DNA of 64,000 bases from Epiperipatus broadwayi (lineage: Eukaryota > Onychophora > Udeonychophora > Euonychophora > Peripatidae). The stretch's first letter is position 1. Every line of letters begins with the position of its first letter. The stretch spans positions 4,129,649-4,193,648 of the forward strand of contig JAQFVV010000049.1 in NCBI GenBank assembly GCA_028023455.1, in the 5' to 3' direction. Below, in pieces: positions 49,257-62,504 of the stretch. The notes under the pieces were generated by a model. That model saw only the letters and a program-made list of their open reading frames with translations. It ran no database searches and was not told the origin of the DNA. The position numbers and the translations under genes were made by a program.

Positions 49257-50695
49257 TGTACCATTTATTTGTATATAGTACAAATATATTGGCATTTGGT
49301 AAAAGCTAAAAAAAAAAAAAAGAGTAAACTTAGATTTTTTTTTGTTAGTATAATTTACTTTTTTGAGAACGTACAGTGAAAGTTAAAATTGTCTTTCGTA
49401 TTTTGTTTTATGTAATTAAAAATAAAAGTTAAAATTGGAGAGAACAAAAGACACACAGATTACTAATCCAGATAAATTAAAAGAATTCCAAAAGTAAAAA
49501 GATAAGCCAAAAAAAAAATATTTTAACTAATTAAAGATGGCAGAATTATGCTACAAAAAAAATAAAGACTTTGTAACGTAAATTTTATAAAGAATGTACG
49601 AGATTATCAGCGTATATTTTTTATAAAGAAAAGGTATGTGCAGAAGTCTGAAAACTGGACCTCAAGTATAAAAAGGAGGGGGCCAGTTTGATCAAGGTCT
49701 TGTTTCATCTGTTTCTCTATAGTTAGTCCTGGCTAACAAGAATATATCTATGATTGCCCTGTGTGGAAATAATTTTGCATGTCAGAGTGAATCGGAGCTT
49801 CTGCGGACATAGTGCCTGAAGATGGACACCAGAAAAGCCTTCATGACTGACTAGGAGAATAGACCACAAGATCAACTTATAACCAATGGCCGAGCTCATT
49901 CTAACCAAAAAACTATGCATAGTAATCTACCACCCCTCACTAAACTTATCGGTAAGCTATGACTCATTATTATTCCCGATTGTGACAAAACTAAGCATTT
50001 GCAAACAATTATTTACATAAGCTTATAATACAATCATGATATAGATTTTAATTTTCATACTCAAGACACTCTTATTTAACCAAGAACTTTTTAATTGTTT
50101 AACTGTTATTTTTTTATTCATGGATTCATATCTAGATTAGCGTGTGTTCTCTTCAGTGTATTTAATTCGCAATTTAATTTAAACATATTTTTAGTTTGAT
50201 AGAATAAAAGAGATTTTACTTTTATCAACCTTTTTCATTGTGTGTTATTAATGATAATTATTAGTGTTTATTATTAAATTTATTAATATTAGTTTAATGA
50301 TATTTAAAAATATAATTTACCTTTGCCAATATGTTCAATAAGCTCCAGGAATAATAACCTAAAAAAAAAATTTCCTTACGGTATGATGTAATATCGATTC
50401 ATTTAAAAAACATTTTTTCTCTTTAATTTGCAATACGTTATTCGATAGATTTTAGCGGGTTCTTTTACAGAATCCTGGTGCCCTGATCAAATAAAAGCTG
50501 ATTTCATTGATTGCATAAATCGTAACAATTACTAGATGGAGTTGATCAGGAAAAATAGTTATGTTTTTAGAATAATAATGAAATGTTCTTCTTTTTTTGA
50601 AATAAAAAAATGAAGCTTTTTTTTTCTTTTACATAACTTGATCAACTTGCACAGTTTATTGTGTATAGAGGCCTAGCAAGACGGAAAATGTTACA
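49257..50695 (+). repeat. Probable solo LTR E with core-promoter-like sequence
   Basis: Starts TGTACCATTTATTTG right after (AT)n and ends GGAAAATGTTACA right before (AT)n. A TATA-box-like TATAAAAAGGAGGGGG lies near 49669. It is followed by relatively GC-richer sequence (49690-49930), as expected for the start of the R region in an LTR. The 65-codon minus ORF in this block is not convincing as a gene. Confidence 0.55.
49668..49685 (+). promoter_or_regulatory. TATA-box-like core promoter in solo LTR E
   Basis: TATAAAAAGGAGGGGG stands out against AT-rich surroundings and precedes a 250-bp GC-richer stretch. Position about 410 bp into the LTR fits a U3/R boundary. Confidence 0.4.
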
Positions 50696-51336
50696 ATATA
50701 TATATATATAGTAATGGGAATTAGCCTACCCATTTCTACCAAGTTCAAACCCTGTCACTCAACTAGAAGATCAGGCAGAGCAAAATAATTAGTTTCTGGT
50801 GCAATGACCATCTTTTTATTAGTAACCTATGTTAATTTTTAGGCTGGACATCAAGAACAATAGGAGATTTAGATAAAGCTCTTCCTCATGTACTGATTCA
50901 TGTGAGTCTGTTAAATAAAAACTTACACTAGATCACAAATGATATTGTAAAAAGGGGATTAACTGATAGTCATCAGTCATATTTCCTAATTACCCTATGT
51001 GGAGAACCATCTCCACCAGGGTTGACCAAGCAGCCTACGTAAAGCATTTTATAAATCATCATGATCATTAAGTGTCACTTTCATAGAAAGATCTTCTATA
51101 TGACCCTTAGCAAGAGATATACACAACATTTCCTTATAGGTTATCCTATATGCTAGCTCTATTATTTTAATTGTCAAGGTGCATAGCCTATCTTACAGTA
51201 AATACACATATAATTAAGATATTTTATACAGATTAATTATAAAGTGAGATGAGTAAAAACATTGAGCACCAGTTATTGACTAAATATACAAAAAACTTAT
51301 TTTATTAATCTTAATTATAAATAAACAAACAGAACA

Positions 51337-51337
<1 letters not shown>

Positions 51338-51387
<50 letters not shown>

Positions 51388-51448
51388 AAAAAAAAAAAAA
51401 ATAATAATAATAAAAAAAATAATAATAATAATAATAATAATAAAATAA

Positions 51449-51499
<51 letters not shown>

Positions 51500-51560
51500 T
51501 AAAAATAAAATAAAAAAAAATAAATTAAAAAATAAAAAAAAAAAAATATTATTATTATAT
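51338..51560. repeat. Interrupted (AAT)n/poly-A microsatellite
   Basis: ATA trinucleotides broken by A-runs. It marks a site of large length difference between the two copies of unit F. Confidence 0.95.
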
Positions 51561-52446
51561 TATAACTCTCTCAGATTTAACACTTACCTTCTTAACCACA
51601 TTATAAAATAATTTAATAAATACATTTATAAAAAAATCTATATATTTTTTATCTTTGTAACTATGAAAAGTGGGTGTTTTTCTTTTTCTTCTTTTTAAAT
51701 TTTCTCCTTCTTTTACTTCCTTTTTTTTCTTTTTTTTTTTTCTCTTTTCTTTTTTTTGTTGCGGTCAAGGCTCTTTGATGGCAAATACTGGTCGTTCTTC
51801 TAATACCTTTGTATAAGTATTTTGCTGAGTCTGTTGTTTATAGTGGCATCAGTATACTGGGTCGCTGGGGTATGAATGTGGTGTTGATTGTGGTCATTTG
51901 TCTTAGAATTGTTAAAATGTTGGTGTTTGGAGGGTAAATACTGTAAATTCTTCTGAATTTGATTTCTAAATGTAGGAATGAATGTTTTTGTATAGGTTTG
52001 GTTATGTTTCTAAAATGTTTTATTCTTCTGTTGATGGTTTAATCCACCTCTCAGATCTTAAATATTGGTATATTTTACTTCTCTTCTTCATTTGCAATAT
52101 TCTGAAAAAAGGAGAAGGAATTTGGGGTCGTGTTTTGATTTAGTATGGATGTGTGTTTTCATGTTGTATAATGATTGTGTGTTCTTGATATTGGTAAATA
52201 ATAATTGTATCTTTCAGTGAGTAATATTGTGGTTGTGATTTGATGTTATTATAAGTTTAGGGGATGATGTCTATTTATTATGTGTTTGTCTTGGATTGAA
52301 TCTGTTCAAAAATTTTTTTCTTCTCCTATTAATGAATTTTGGTTCTGATGATTGTTTCTGGTTTTTAGTGGAGTCGGTGGTGGGGTTCAAGGGTTTTATT
52401 TTGTGGTGTGGTTTTTGTTGGTGGTGGGGGGGTGGGGGTGTGTGGA

Positions 52447-52704
<258 letters not shown>

Positions 52705-54163
52705 AAAAGAAAAAATTTCTAATCCATAATACATTACTTATCAATATCAGAGAACATTCCTTCTCTTCTATTTCATTTCTTATTGTATTTCCTAATACAG
52801 TACATTATGGGCATATAAATAAAGAAAAATATATAATATTCATATTGAACAATAATATTATATAAACGAAGAACATCAGCAAGACTGATTATATTTTCAA
52901 TGATACTTTTTACATATTAATAACTAAATAAATAAATTACTTTTTTTTTAAAAAAAAATAAAGACATTATCGTTATTTATCATGGATTTCATAAAGAATA
53001 AAAATATATATATATTTAATTCTATACACACACATACATTCCGATATGTGTAGCTTAATTTATATAAGATATGAATGACTTAAATTGATATCTTTCTAAA
53101 AATAACAAGAGAGAAAACACCTGACCAAAAAAAAAATTATAATAATAAATTTAAATGTTTTTTTCTTAATTATACCAAAATGGGGGTTTGTACTTATTTC
53201 CTTTTTGTTCTCTTAGCTGATAGTAGAGCCATCTACAATACTTATCTTTACCAGTCTGTACATAATGCTGGCTTCTGTGATAACCATTTTTACTGTTCTT
53301 TTTAACCAAAAAGAAACTTCTCTGGCATGCTCTAACTACCAATGTTTTGTTCAAATGTGCAGCAAAAACATAAGAAAGAGATGATTTTGATTTCTGCTAC
53401 TTTTTTTTTAGGCAGGTTACAGCATAATAAAATACAGATCACATGGTCATTATTCCAGGATTAGATCTGGAATACCTGGAAAATTTTTGTTCTATTCGGT
53501 TCTGTTCATTTAACTCCTCCACCAGCATTAAGATTTTTTTCTGCTATGTATTGTCTTCACTGCCACAAACAAAACTATAGCACTCATTGGATTTTCTGCT
53601 GCTGATAAAATTGTAGTATATACTGGATTGTCTGTCATTGCTGGAATTGTCCCACTCACTGTTCTTATAAAAGCAAAATACTGACATTTTATGAAATACA
53701 CACAAAAGAACAAAACCATGCAAGCTATCTTATTTTTGATTAAATTAATGGGTTTTTTTTACTCAGCTCACAGATAAATATATTAATTACATATAAAAAA
53801 GAAATTACAAGAAATTATACAAATACTGTACAAATTAATCTCTGATAAAATATTTTGGTTCACTTAAAAAAATAATTTTTCCAGAGCTGAGATTAAACAC
53901 TGTTTAATTTTCTTCCAAAAAAAAAAAGTTATACCGATAAATCTTTTAAGTACCTACAAAAGGAATTACAAAAACTTTGATACAGCAATGTATCTAAATA
54001 GACTCTGATAAAGCATGTCAGTTCATTTAAACAAATAATTTTCACCTAAGCTAAGATTAAACTCAATTTTTTTATTTTACAAAAAAATTATACCATAAAT
54101 GAATAAAATATTTTTAATTACTTATCTATTCATTAAAAGCATAAAGCTAAACTAGTCAATAAA

Positions 54164-54672
54164 TAATCAAAATTACCCCAAATTTACAACTTACCCAGAC
54201 TAGCCAAGAAAATAAACTCTAAAACACTACCAATGCTTTCACTGCTATAAGCAGACTTCTCAAAGATAAAGAAATACAAAATAACCACATATTTAAACTA
54301 AACATTACCCACAATTCCACTTACCTCTCATACAGCCTTAATATTAAAATAACTTTTAAATAAGTTAATTGCATCACAATCATAAATTTTTAATAATAAA
54401 GATTCTTTAATTCTTCTTTTTATTTCATTTCTCTCAAAGAAGACAATCTTAGCTTCGTCAAAATTAATTAATTAATTTAAAAGTTATTTTAATATTAAGG
54501 GTGTATGAGAGGTAAGTGGAATTGTGGGTAATGTTTAGTTTAAATATTCTGTTACTTTGTAGTTCTTTACACATAAGAAGTTTGCTTGTAGCAGTGAAAG
54601 CATTGGTAATGTTTTAGAATTTATTTTCTTGGCTAGTCTGGTTGAGTTGTGAATTTGGGGTAATTTTGATTA
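54164..54672 (-). mobile_element. PLE-derived palindrome 2 with GIY-YIG remnant
   Basis: Inverted arms (54164-54377 and 54473-54672) with outer ends TAATCAAAATTACCCCAAAT and complement enclose a spacer. The minus strand of the spacer reads FDEAKIVFFERNEIKRRIKE and then a C-terminal INLFK. The arms match the 3' tail of the PLE at 23.2-24.3 kb. It is therefore a 3'-terminal PLE fragment joined to an inverted copy of its tail, inserted in unit F copy 1 and absent from copy 2. Confidence 0.75.
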
Positions 54673-55003
54673 TCTATACATGTAATTAAAAAATTAATAT
54701 AAGTTTAAATCAGTTTTTATCTTTATACTTAGATTTAAAAATAAATAAATTAAAATACATATAAGAAAATTTGTAATAAAATGTAACACCTAAAATATAT
54801 ATATGCATAAAATAGTTACTATATGTAAGTATTGTACTACCTATATGAACAAAGTATAAGTATGTGTGTATATATATTGCTCACAAACATCCTTTTGTTT
54901 TTAAATTATATTTACACTTTTATATTTTATGATTCAACAAATCCTTGAATACAATGCTAGCTGATTAAAGCTTGTGATGCGGTTTGAACATTATCATTAC
55001 CAT

Positions 55004-58000
55004 GGCAATATTGTCTCCTTTGTTGTCACCCTGAAATGGGTGCTAAATATTTTCATGGTACTGATCATCAATACAAATTATCTTTCTTTCACATGATTCA
55101 TCTATTTCATTCACTCAGGAATATTATAACAATTCATATTAAATAGAGCACACTCTGAAACTTATTTAGACATATCAGATTGCATTCCAATTCATCACCC
55201 AACCATTATTTCAGACTAAACAAAAGCAATAACCTTGTCAGAGATACTCAATTCATCTCATGTGAGCCTGTTAAATAAAAACACACTAGATTACAAATTG
55301 TATTTCTAAAAAAAAGATTAAACTGATATCCATCAGTTATATTTTATAATCATTCTATTTGTACAACCATTTCCATCAGGGACAGTCAAACATAACCTAG
55401 GTAAAGCATTTTATAAAGTCCCATGAGCTTTAAGTACCACTTTCATAGAAATATATTCTATACAACCCTTATCAAGATATACAGTCAACATTCCATTATA
55501 GAATATCTCATAGGCTAGCTCTATTACTTTTAATTCTCAAGGTATATAGCCTATCTTACAATAAATACTTCAATAAATTAAGATTTCTTATACAGATTAA
55601 TTATGGAGTGAGATGAGTAAAAAGACATTGAGCACCAGTTATTGACTAAATGCAAAAAAACATTTTATTAAATTTAATTTTAAATAAATAAACAAAACAA
55701 ATAATAATTATAATTTATAATAATATTCTGCAGTTAATACTAGTTCTGTTACCATGTTTATTTCAAGAGCTCCTGTTTCAAATCCTAAGAATTTGCATAA
55801 TAATAGTTTTTTAAAAGATAATTTTAAGTCATCACAAAGACTGAACTTAACTTAATTAGATAATACTCTAGTTATAAAAAAATTCCATGTGCATAAAGGA
55901 TAAATTGAAAGAGAAATATTTCATTAGTGGCAGTAAACCTTAGTATTGCTAGCCAACAAGGAAAAATTTCCAGATTTAAACCAGTAAAAGACCACTCAAA
56001 AGCAGGTAAATTTAACATATATATTGAAACAATTATTTACAATTAACTATGCCATGCTTCTTTTTTAAACTAATTTTAAATTTACAAAGCTTTTTTTTTA
56101 AAAAAATGACATTTTTAAAAACAATCAAAATGCCTGCCATAGAACCACATGACCAAGTGGTTGCTCCCAAAACCTATTCTACTATATTCCCAGTTTTATC
56201 TTATAAAAACATATGTCAGCATCCTCAATAATAATTTTCAGTTCAGAAATAGCAAAGATATTTCAAGTCCATTAATGAATAAGCCAATTTGAAGTTTCAG
56301 GACAACCAATATAAACAACATTTAAAACCTAGACTTAAAAACACAAGATTGTAATTTCTCTCTTATGGTGTGGATGCCTGATATGCTGACAACAATTTGT
56401 CAAAATTACGATGCCGCAGAGGATATTTTGCATAATTTAAGACATTTTATCTTTAATTCCTTCATTGTCAACCACAGATTCCAACTGCTGTCTATATCAC
56501 TTCCACCATCACTATCTGGAACTTCAATCAGCTCAAATGCCTACCACAAATAAACTCATAGCTCTAACAACACACCAGGGTGAACTATGGAATAAGTACT
56601 GCATCACCTCATTAACCCATGGATCCAACAAAGTTTACAAGATCATTCCATCAACTTATCTCAAATGAACTTTAAATGTTCTGCACATGAACAATAAAAT
56701 AGCCTTGACACAGTGCTAACCAACTAATAATAGCAACTTATTTATAGCCATATACCAATAGAACACTGTCTCCACCCACCCTCCCTAAATGCATTAACAA
56801 ATATTAGCATGTGCTTTCTTGTATTTATCTTATAATGCTTTTGTTAAATTTATATAAACCTAATCTAAAATATGTATCTTATTATGCAATAATTATTATT
56901 CTTTTAATCACTATAAATCACCTTTTTTATCATAAACAAAATTGTACACCTTCATTGCATATGTAATCTCATCTATCAAATTATATCTAAAAACTCAAGT
57001 TTTTAGATGCAATTTATGTAACATATGAACAATAAGACAACCATGAAAACAGTAATCCTTCCTACCAAATAGGACAATTTATATACAATTGTACATTAAC
57101 ACCAATTCCAACCCCACACCCTATATATGTTTTCCCTTATACTATCATGGGTGCCCATGTATTTTTCATAAGATTCCATTTAAAAATTCTATGGAAATCT
57201 AATTTCACACATGTATTTTATGTCAAAACAGGCAAAACTCTCCAAACAGTAGTGTCACTCAGTGCATGACAGAATAATCACTGGATGCCAGAAGGCTTGT
57301 GCATAAAATCTCTATCTAGTGCCTACTCATCCAATATCCCCAGACTAGTTTCTAGCTTGTAGCTTTTATCAGTAAGAAGCCTTGGATCTGAAAGCACTGC
57401 AGCAGCCACAAGCTAGAAACCAGTCTGGGGGTATTGGATGAGTAGGCACTAGATAGGGATTTTATGCACAAGAACTTCTGGTGCCCATTGATTACTCTGG
57501 CTTGCACCGAGTGACACTACTGTATGGAGAGATTTGCCCATTTTAACAACTTGAGCAAGCATAAGAAATGGTGATCATGTGATATCTTATGTAGTGATCA
57601 TTCTCCTTTCAGTTACTGTAAGTCATATTTTTTCCCCAATAATGTGCAAAGTTATACATCTTTATTACATGTGTAATATCACATATTAACTTGTATCTAA
57701 CATGTTAAGTTTTCATACATGTAACCCTTTTTGAGTCTTAATAAAGTTTACTTTTGAAACATCACCATCATCATTATCACAATAATAATAGTATCAACAA
57801 CAGCAAGACATCACAAAAGAAAAAAAAGAAAAACCATAATACATCACTTAGCAATGCAAGAGAACACTTCCTTCTATTTGTTTCTTATTGTATAATCTAA
57901 TGCAGTAGATTATGGGCATACAAAAAAAAATATATAATACTCATACTGAGTGGTGATATTACATAAATGAAGAATATCAACAAGATTGATTATATTATCG

Positions 58001-59491
58001 ATCAAGATTTTTACTTATTAATAAATAAAAAAAATGGGTTTCATTTTTTAAAATGACAATATCATTATTTATCATAGATTTCATAAAGAACAAAAAAGTT
58101 ATATATCTAATTCTATATCAGCATATACATTCTAATATATACAACTAAATTTATATAAGATATGAATTACTTAAATTGATACTTTTCTAAAAATCACAAA
58201 AAAGAAAACATAAAAACACAAAAATAATAAATATAAATGTTCTTTTTTTACTTATACCAAAATGGGGGGTTTGGACACATTTTCGTTTTGTTGTCTGAGT
58301 TTTTAGAAGACCCACTTACAATAATTATCTCTACCTGTCTGCACATAATTCTGACTTCTTTGATGACCATTTACCTTTGTTCTTCTTAACCAAAACAAAA
58401 CTTCCCTGGCAAGATCTGACTGACAATGTTTTGTTCAAATGTGCAATAGAAACAGGAGATAGATATGATTTCTGCTACTTTTTCTTTTTAGTCAGGTTTT
58501 AGCATAATGAAATACAGACAATGTGGTGATTACATTACCATTAAATCTGGCACACCTGATAAATTTTTATTCTATTTGGTTTAGTTTTTTAAACTCTTCC
58601 ATGACATTAATTTTTGTTTTGGTTCTTTGCCACTGAGATATAGCACTCATTGGATTTTCTGTTGCTGACTAAATTGTAGCACTTACTGGTGTATCTGTCA
58701 CTGATAGAATTGTCCCACTCACAGTTCTCATAAAATCTAAATCATATTTTTTTATAGAATGCATATAAAAGAACAAAACCCTACAAATTATCTTATTTTT
58801 AATCTAATTTTTTTTTTCTTAATGAGCTCACAGATAGAACTTTTAATTACCCTACAAAAAGAAATTACAAGAATTTTTATAAAACATTGTACAAATTAAA
58901 CTTTGCTCTTGGTACATTCTAAAAAATAATTTTCCTGGATGCTAAGATTAAACACTGTTTAATTTTCTTACAAAAAAATTACACCAAAGAGATACATCTT
59001 TTAATTACCTATAAAAGAAATTTAAAAAATTTTGATACAGCAATGTATCTAATTAGGCTTTGATAAAATATCTCAATTCATTTAAATAAATAATTTTCCC
59101 TGTGCTAAGATTAAACACTTCATTTTTTTTTTTTTACAAAAAAATTGTACCAAAAATGAATGAAATCTTTTTAGTATTACTTATCTGTACATGTATTTAA
59201 AAAATAATTAGTTTTTCTTTTACCTTAGCTAAAAAATAATTAAAATACAATAAAGAAAATTTGTTAACAAAATTTAACATGTAAAATATATGTTTAAAAA
59301 AACCAATTAGTTACAATATGCAAGTATTGTACCGTCTATATGAATAAAATATGTGTGTATATATATATTGTGCATGAATGTCTTTTTGTTTTAAAATTAT
59401 ATCTGCACTTTTAAATATTATGATTCAATTAACCTTTGAATATAATGCTAGCTGACTAAAGCTTGTGGTGGGTTCAATCATCATCATCACA
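55004..59491 (+). repeat. Long repeated unit F, copy 2 (LTR-like)
   Basis: Homologous to 50711-55003 from about 55240 onward; the first ~200 bp (55004-55239) does not align clearly. It ends CATCATCACA directly before (AT)n, like the other LTR ends in the window. It carries a copy-specific stretch at 55740-57770 containing frames of 60-67 codons (56049, 56365, 56465) whose products I do not recognise, and the fold-back element at 57228-57545. Together the two copies may be the LTRs of one old element with almost no interior. Confidence 0.5.
57228..57545. mobile_element. Fold-back element
   Basis: Arms of about 135 bp (57228-57363 and 57407-57545) share blocks such as CACTAGATAG and ATTGGATGAGTAGGCACTAG in opposite orientation, with a 43-bp loop. 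The sequence is much less AT-rich than its surroundings. Flanks on both sides (56790-57130 and 57560-57730) resemble each other in direct orientation. Non-coding. Confidence 0.75.
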
Positions 59492-59529
59492 ATATATATA
59501 ATCAGTTATTATCTGAGAGGACTTTTGAC

Positions 59530-61261
59530 GGTACTTGAGTATTAACTAAGCTATGACGTACTACACCCAAAGGCATACTACTCTAATCTTATGATCTTTA
59601 AGATAACGTCTCCTAGTGATCTCCGAAAACACTTAATCAATAAAGTTTGCCTGCAGATCATGTGGAGAAGTCACTGAGAAGATCGCAAGATTAGAGTAAT
59701 ATGCCTTCGGGGTAGTACGTCATATCATAGTTAATATCAAAGAAGGAGAGGGAGATGTCCACCATGTTGGCCAAACCCTGGAACAAAGAAATGGAATAAT
59801 AAGTAAAATTGACTAAAATGTAAATATAAAGAATTAAGAAAATGTAAATATGAACAATCAAAAATCATTAGAATTATTAATGATATGTAATAATCATTTG
59901 GCCCTGTAAACAATAAAATGCCCGAAAATGCAATACTAATTATGAAAATGTAAATATGAAAAATTAAATAAACCAAAAATTATTAACGATATTTAACAAT
60001 CATTTGCTACTGTAAAATAATTATGAAAATGTAAATATAAATAATCAAAAATCAGTATTTTCAATGATATTTTAATATTCAAACAAAAGAAATAATAGCT
60101 AAACCCAAATTTATTACTTACAAGTAACCACCTTTCGTAAATGCTGCTATACGAAAAAAGGGTAAAATGGTGGGTTTTACAACCAGTTTTTACCCGTACT
60201 GTTTCCAGAATATAATTATAAGCAATATTTAAGTAATCGACAAACAAAAGGAATAATAGGTAAAAAAAAAATTATTTTTTTTTGCTGGTATTTAATAAAG
60301 CCAAATTGATTACATTAAAAAAAAAATGGGAAAAATTACTCTCAAATATTTACTACTAGTAACTGCCTTTCATAAATGCTGCGGTTCTTGAACAATGTAA
60401 AATGGCTGATTTTACAACCAATTTTTAGCCGTACTGTTTCCAGAATATTATTATAAGCAGTATTTAAGTAATCGACAAACAAAAGCTACAATAAGAGGTA
60501 AAAAATCATAATTTTTTTTTGGTATGGTATTTAACAAAGCCAAATTGATTACATTTTTTAAAAAAAATGGGAGAAATTGCTCTCAAATATTTACTAAAAC
60601 TAACTACCTTTCATAAATGGTGGATTTTACAAGCAATTTTTAGCCGTACTGTTTCCAGAATATAATTATAAGCAATATTTAAGTAATCACCTTTTTTTTT
60701 GTTTTGGGATGGTATTTAACAAAAAGAACAAAAAAATTGTTATCAAAATTACCCAAAATTTTAACTACAAACAATTTCCTTTCTCAGCTACTGTGACAAT
60801 GAAAAAGGATAAATGATGCCATGACAAGCAATTTTCCCCATACTGTTTATGAAACAAAATTACAAAATTAAAGAAAAAAAAGGTATATTAAATAAATTGT
60901 ACTTACAAATAAAAGTCACTGTGGTGGACTAAATTGACGAATATGTTGCAAAATAGCAGTAAATTTAGCAATAATTCCGCAATTAGCAAAATGTAATATT
61001 AAAATCTCACAAAATGGCGTATAACAGACAATAGAAAAAACACCTCTTGCTTGAAATATGACAGCAGGTAAAAGACAGATATTTACCACAATTCACCGCA
61101 ATATTACAAAATCTCGAAGGTAACCATGAAAATACCTTGACCACTTCTATCGATTAGTCATGCCAATGTTTCACTTGCCATGACATTGTTTTGGTTCATC
61201 GTCAATCTTATCTACGGGCGGCTTGTGTAGTACGTCATAGATTAGTTGATACTCAAGTACC
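59530..61261. mobile_element. Non-autonomous TIR DNA transposon with perfect 8-bp target duplication
   Basis: The left end GGTACTTGAGTATTAACTAA and right end (complement GGTACTTGAGTATCAACTAA) form inverted repeats of about 37 bp. CTTTTGAC flanks both sides exactly (59522-59529 and 61262-61269). The GG...CC termini with an 8-bp duplication fit Merlin or a Mutator-like element better than hAT. A further inverted copy of the left end lies at 59681-59739, making a terminal hairpin. Internally a 215-235-bp unit (GCCGTACTGTTTCCAGAATA marker at 60191, 60426, 60641) is repeated three times. ORFs on the minus strand are AT-rich and not transposase-like. Confidence 0.85.
60020..60700. repeat. Internal tandem repeats of the TIR transposon
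   Basis: Three units of about 215-235 bp, each with the CCGTACTGTTTCCAGAATAT marker and a TAAGCAATATTTAAGTAAT block. They are non-coding. They may have arisen within the element after loss of its transposase. Confidence 0.8.
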
Positions 61262-61376
61262 CTTTTGACTTATACATGATGAAGAAGCCATAAAAATTGT
61301 TACACTTAACTGAAAATACAAAATTATTGTTACAAAATGCATATTAGAAAGCCCAGTAAGTTTGAGACATCCAATT

Positions 61377-61379
<3 letters not shown>

Positions 61380-61411
<32 letters not shown>
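61380..61411. repeat. (AT)n microsatellite
   Basis: Plain AT dinucleotide run. The rest of 61270-61595 has no identified feature. Confidence 0.9.
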
Positions 61412-61413
<2 letters not shown>

Positions 61414-61595
61414 ATGTTCACTTTTGCTTCATTAGTAACTTTGAGTTCATCAGGTTGAATTTGCTTCAACTTTGTGATCGAAAGTATAAAGTTATAACCC
61501 AAAGTCATAATTTTCTTCTATGAGTAGATGTAATGCTATAAATATATTTACATTCATTTTTAAATCTTTTCTTGAAATTCTTTCTATATACACAG

Positions 61596-61695
61596 ATAAA
61601 AGAACTACTAGAGTTAGGGGCATATGATAATGAGATTAAACTTCTTGACATTGATAAACACTGTGAAGAAGTTCTTAGCAGTAGAAATTTTCTTT
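61596..61695 (+). CDS. Candidate internal exon, unknown protein
   Basis: After TTTCTATATACACAG the frame reads IKELLELGAYDNEIKLLDID, then KHCEEVLSSRNFL, up to TTT|GTATAG. The composition (helical, balanced charge, no low-complexity bias) is unlike the surrounding AT-rich DNA. A hAT element inserted directly downstream at 61704. Its 8-bp duplication (GTATAGAA) includes the putative donor, so the donor is now next to the transposon. The 100-nt length does not join in phase to the island at 62505. I do not recognise the family. Confidence 0.4.
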
Positions 61696-61703
61696 GTATA
61701 GAA

Positions 61704-62101
61704 CAGGGGTCCCCAACCCTATGTCCGTGGGCACCCTGGCGCCCGCAGACCATTTTACATGTGCCTGCCGCTATCCAAACACGATAAAAAATTATTTATC
61801 TGATACAAATAAATTTAATTTTTAAAATTTTTTATAAATTATTGTATTATATTGTAATCAAATTGTAGGGCATACTATACTTTTACAGTGTAAAAATATA
61901 AATGTTAATTATATGTTAAAATTATATTTTTGAAATAAATATTTTTTTGTACATTATGTATATTATTAACAATATCCAACTATAAATTTACATTGAAAAA
62001 ATAAATGGTGCCCGCCACCTGGTTGAACAAATAAATGGTGCCCGCCACCTGGCCGGTATTATAGAATGTGCTCTTAAGTGCAAAAAGGTTGGTGAGCCCT
62101 G
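61704..62101. mobile_element. Non-autonomous hAT element
   Basis: Inverted ends CAGGGGTCCCCAACC and GGTTGGTGAGCCCTG are flanked by GTATAGAA (61696-61703) and ATATAGAA (62102-62109), an 8-bp duplication with one mismatch. It contains a small tandem duplication of AATAAATGGTGCCCGCCACC at about 62000-62052. Non-coding; needs hAT transposase in trans. Confidence 0.88.
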
Positions 62102-62504
62102 ATATAGAATAATTTAAATAGGTTGTTGCAATCATGACAATTATGCAAACATTATTTTACTTCAACAATAAACCCAAAAGAAGATCTATTATTGGTTAAT
62201 TGAGAAATCATATATGTCAATAAGTAGTAATTGATAATTTTCTGGCAACATCAAAAGCAAATGTTATCTCTGTTTACATTAATAAAATCTTATTCCTCTT
62301 CCTCATTAGACTAACAATCCAAGGAAAATATTTAATTCAATATATATATATATATTAAATCATAAAAGCATGTAGCTAATTGATTATCAAATGAAAATAA
62401 CATGATACCAGCAGTTTTAATCTGTTTTTATCAATTACTCTCACCAATAGTCTACTTGAGATCTTAAAATCTGATATAAAGTGGATTTATTTTTATTTTT
62501 TTAG

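Noticed and set aside
59737-60247. 79- and 84-codon minus-strand ORFs rich in Ile, Phe, Tyr
   Set aside because: They lie in repeated, AT-rich interior of a non-autonomous TIR transposon and have no transposase motif.
61505-61787. Long ORFs running through the hAT end (ending in the PWAPWRPQ region and its minus-strand shadow)
   Set aside because: Coding-like sequence stops at about 61695; the rest is transposon terminal sequence fused by chance.
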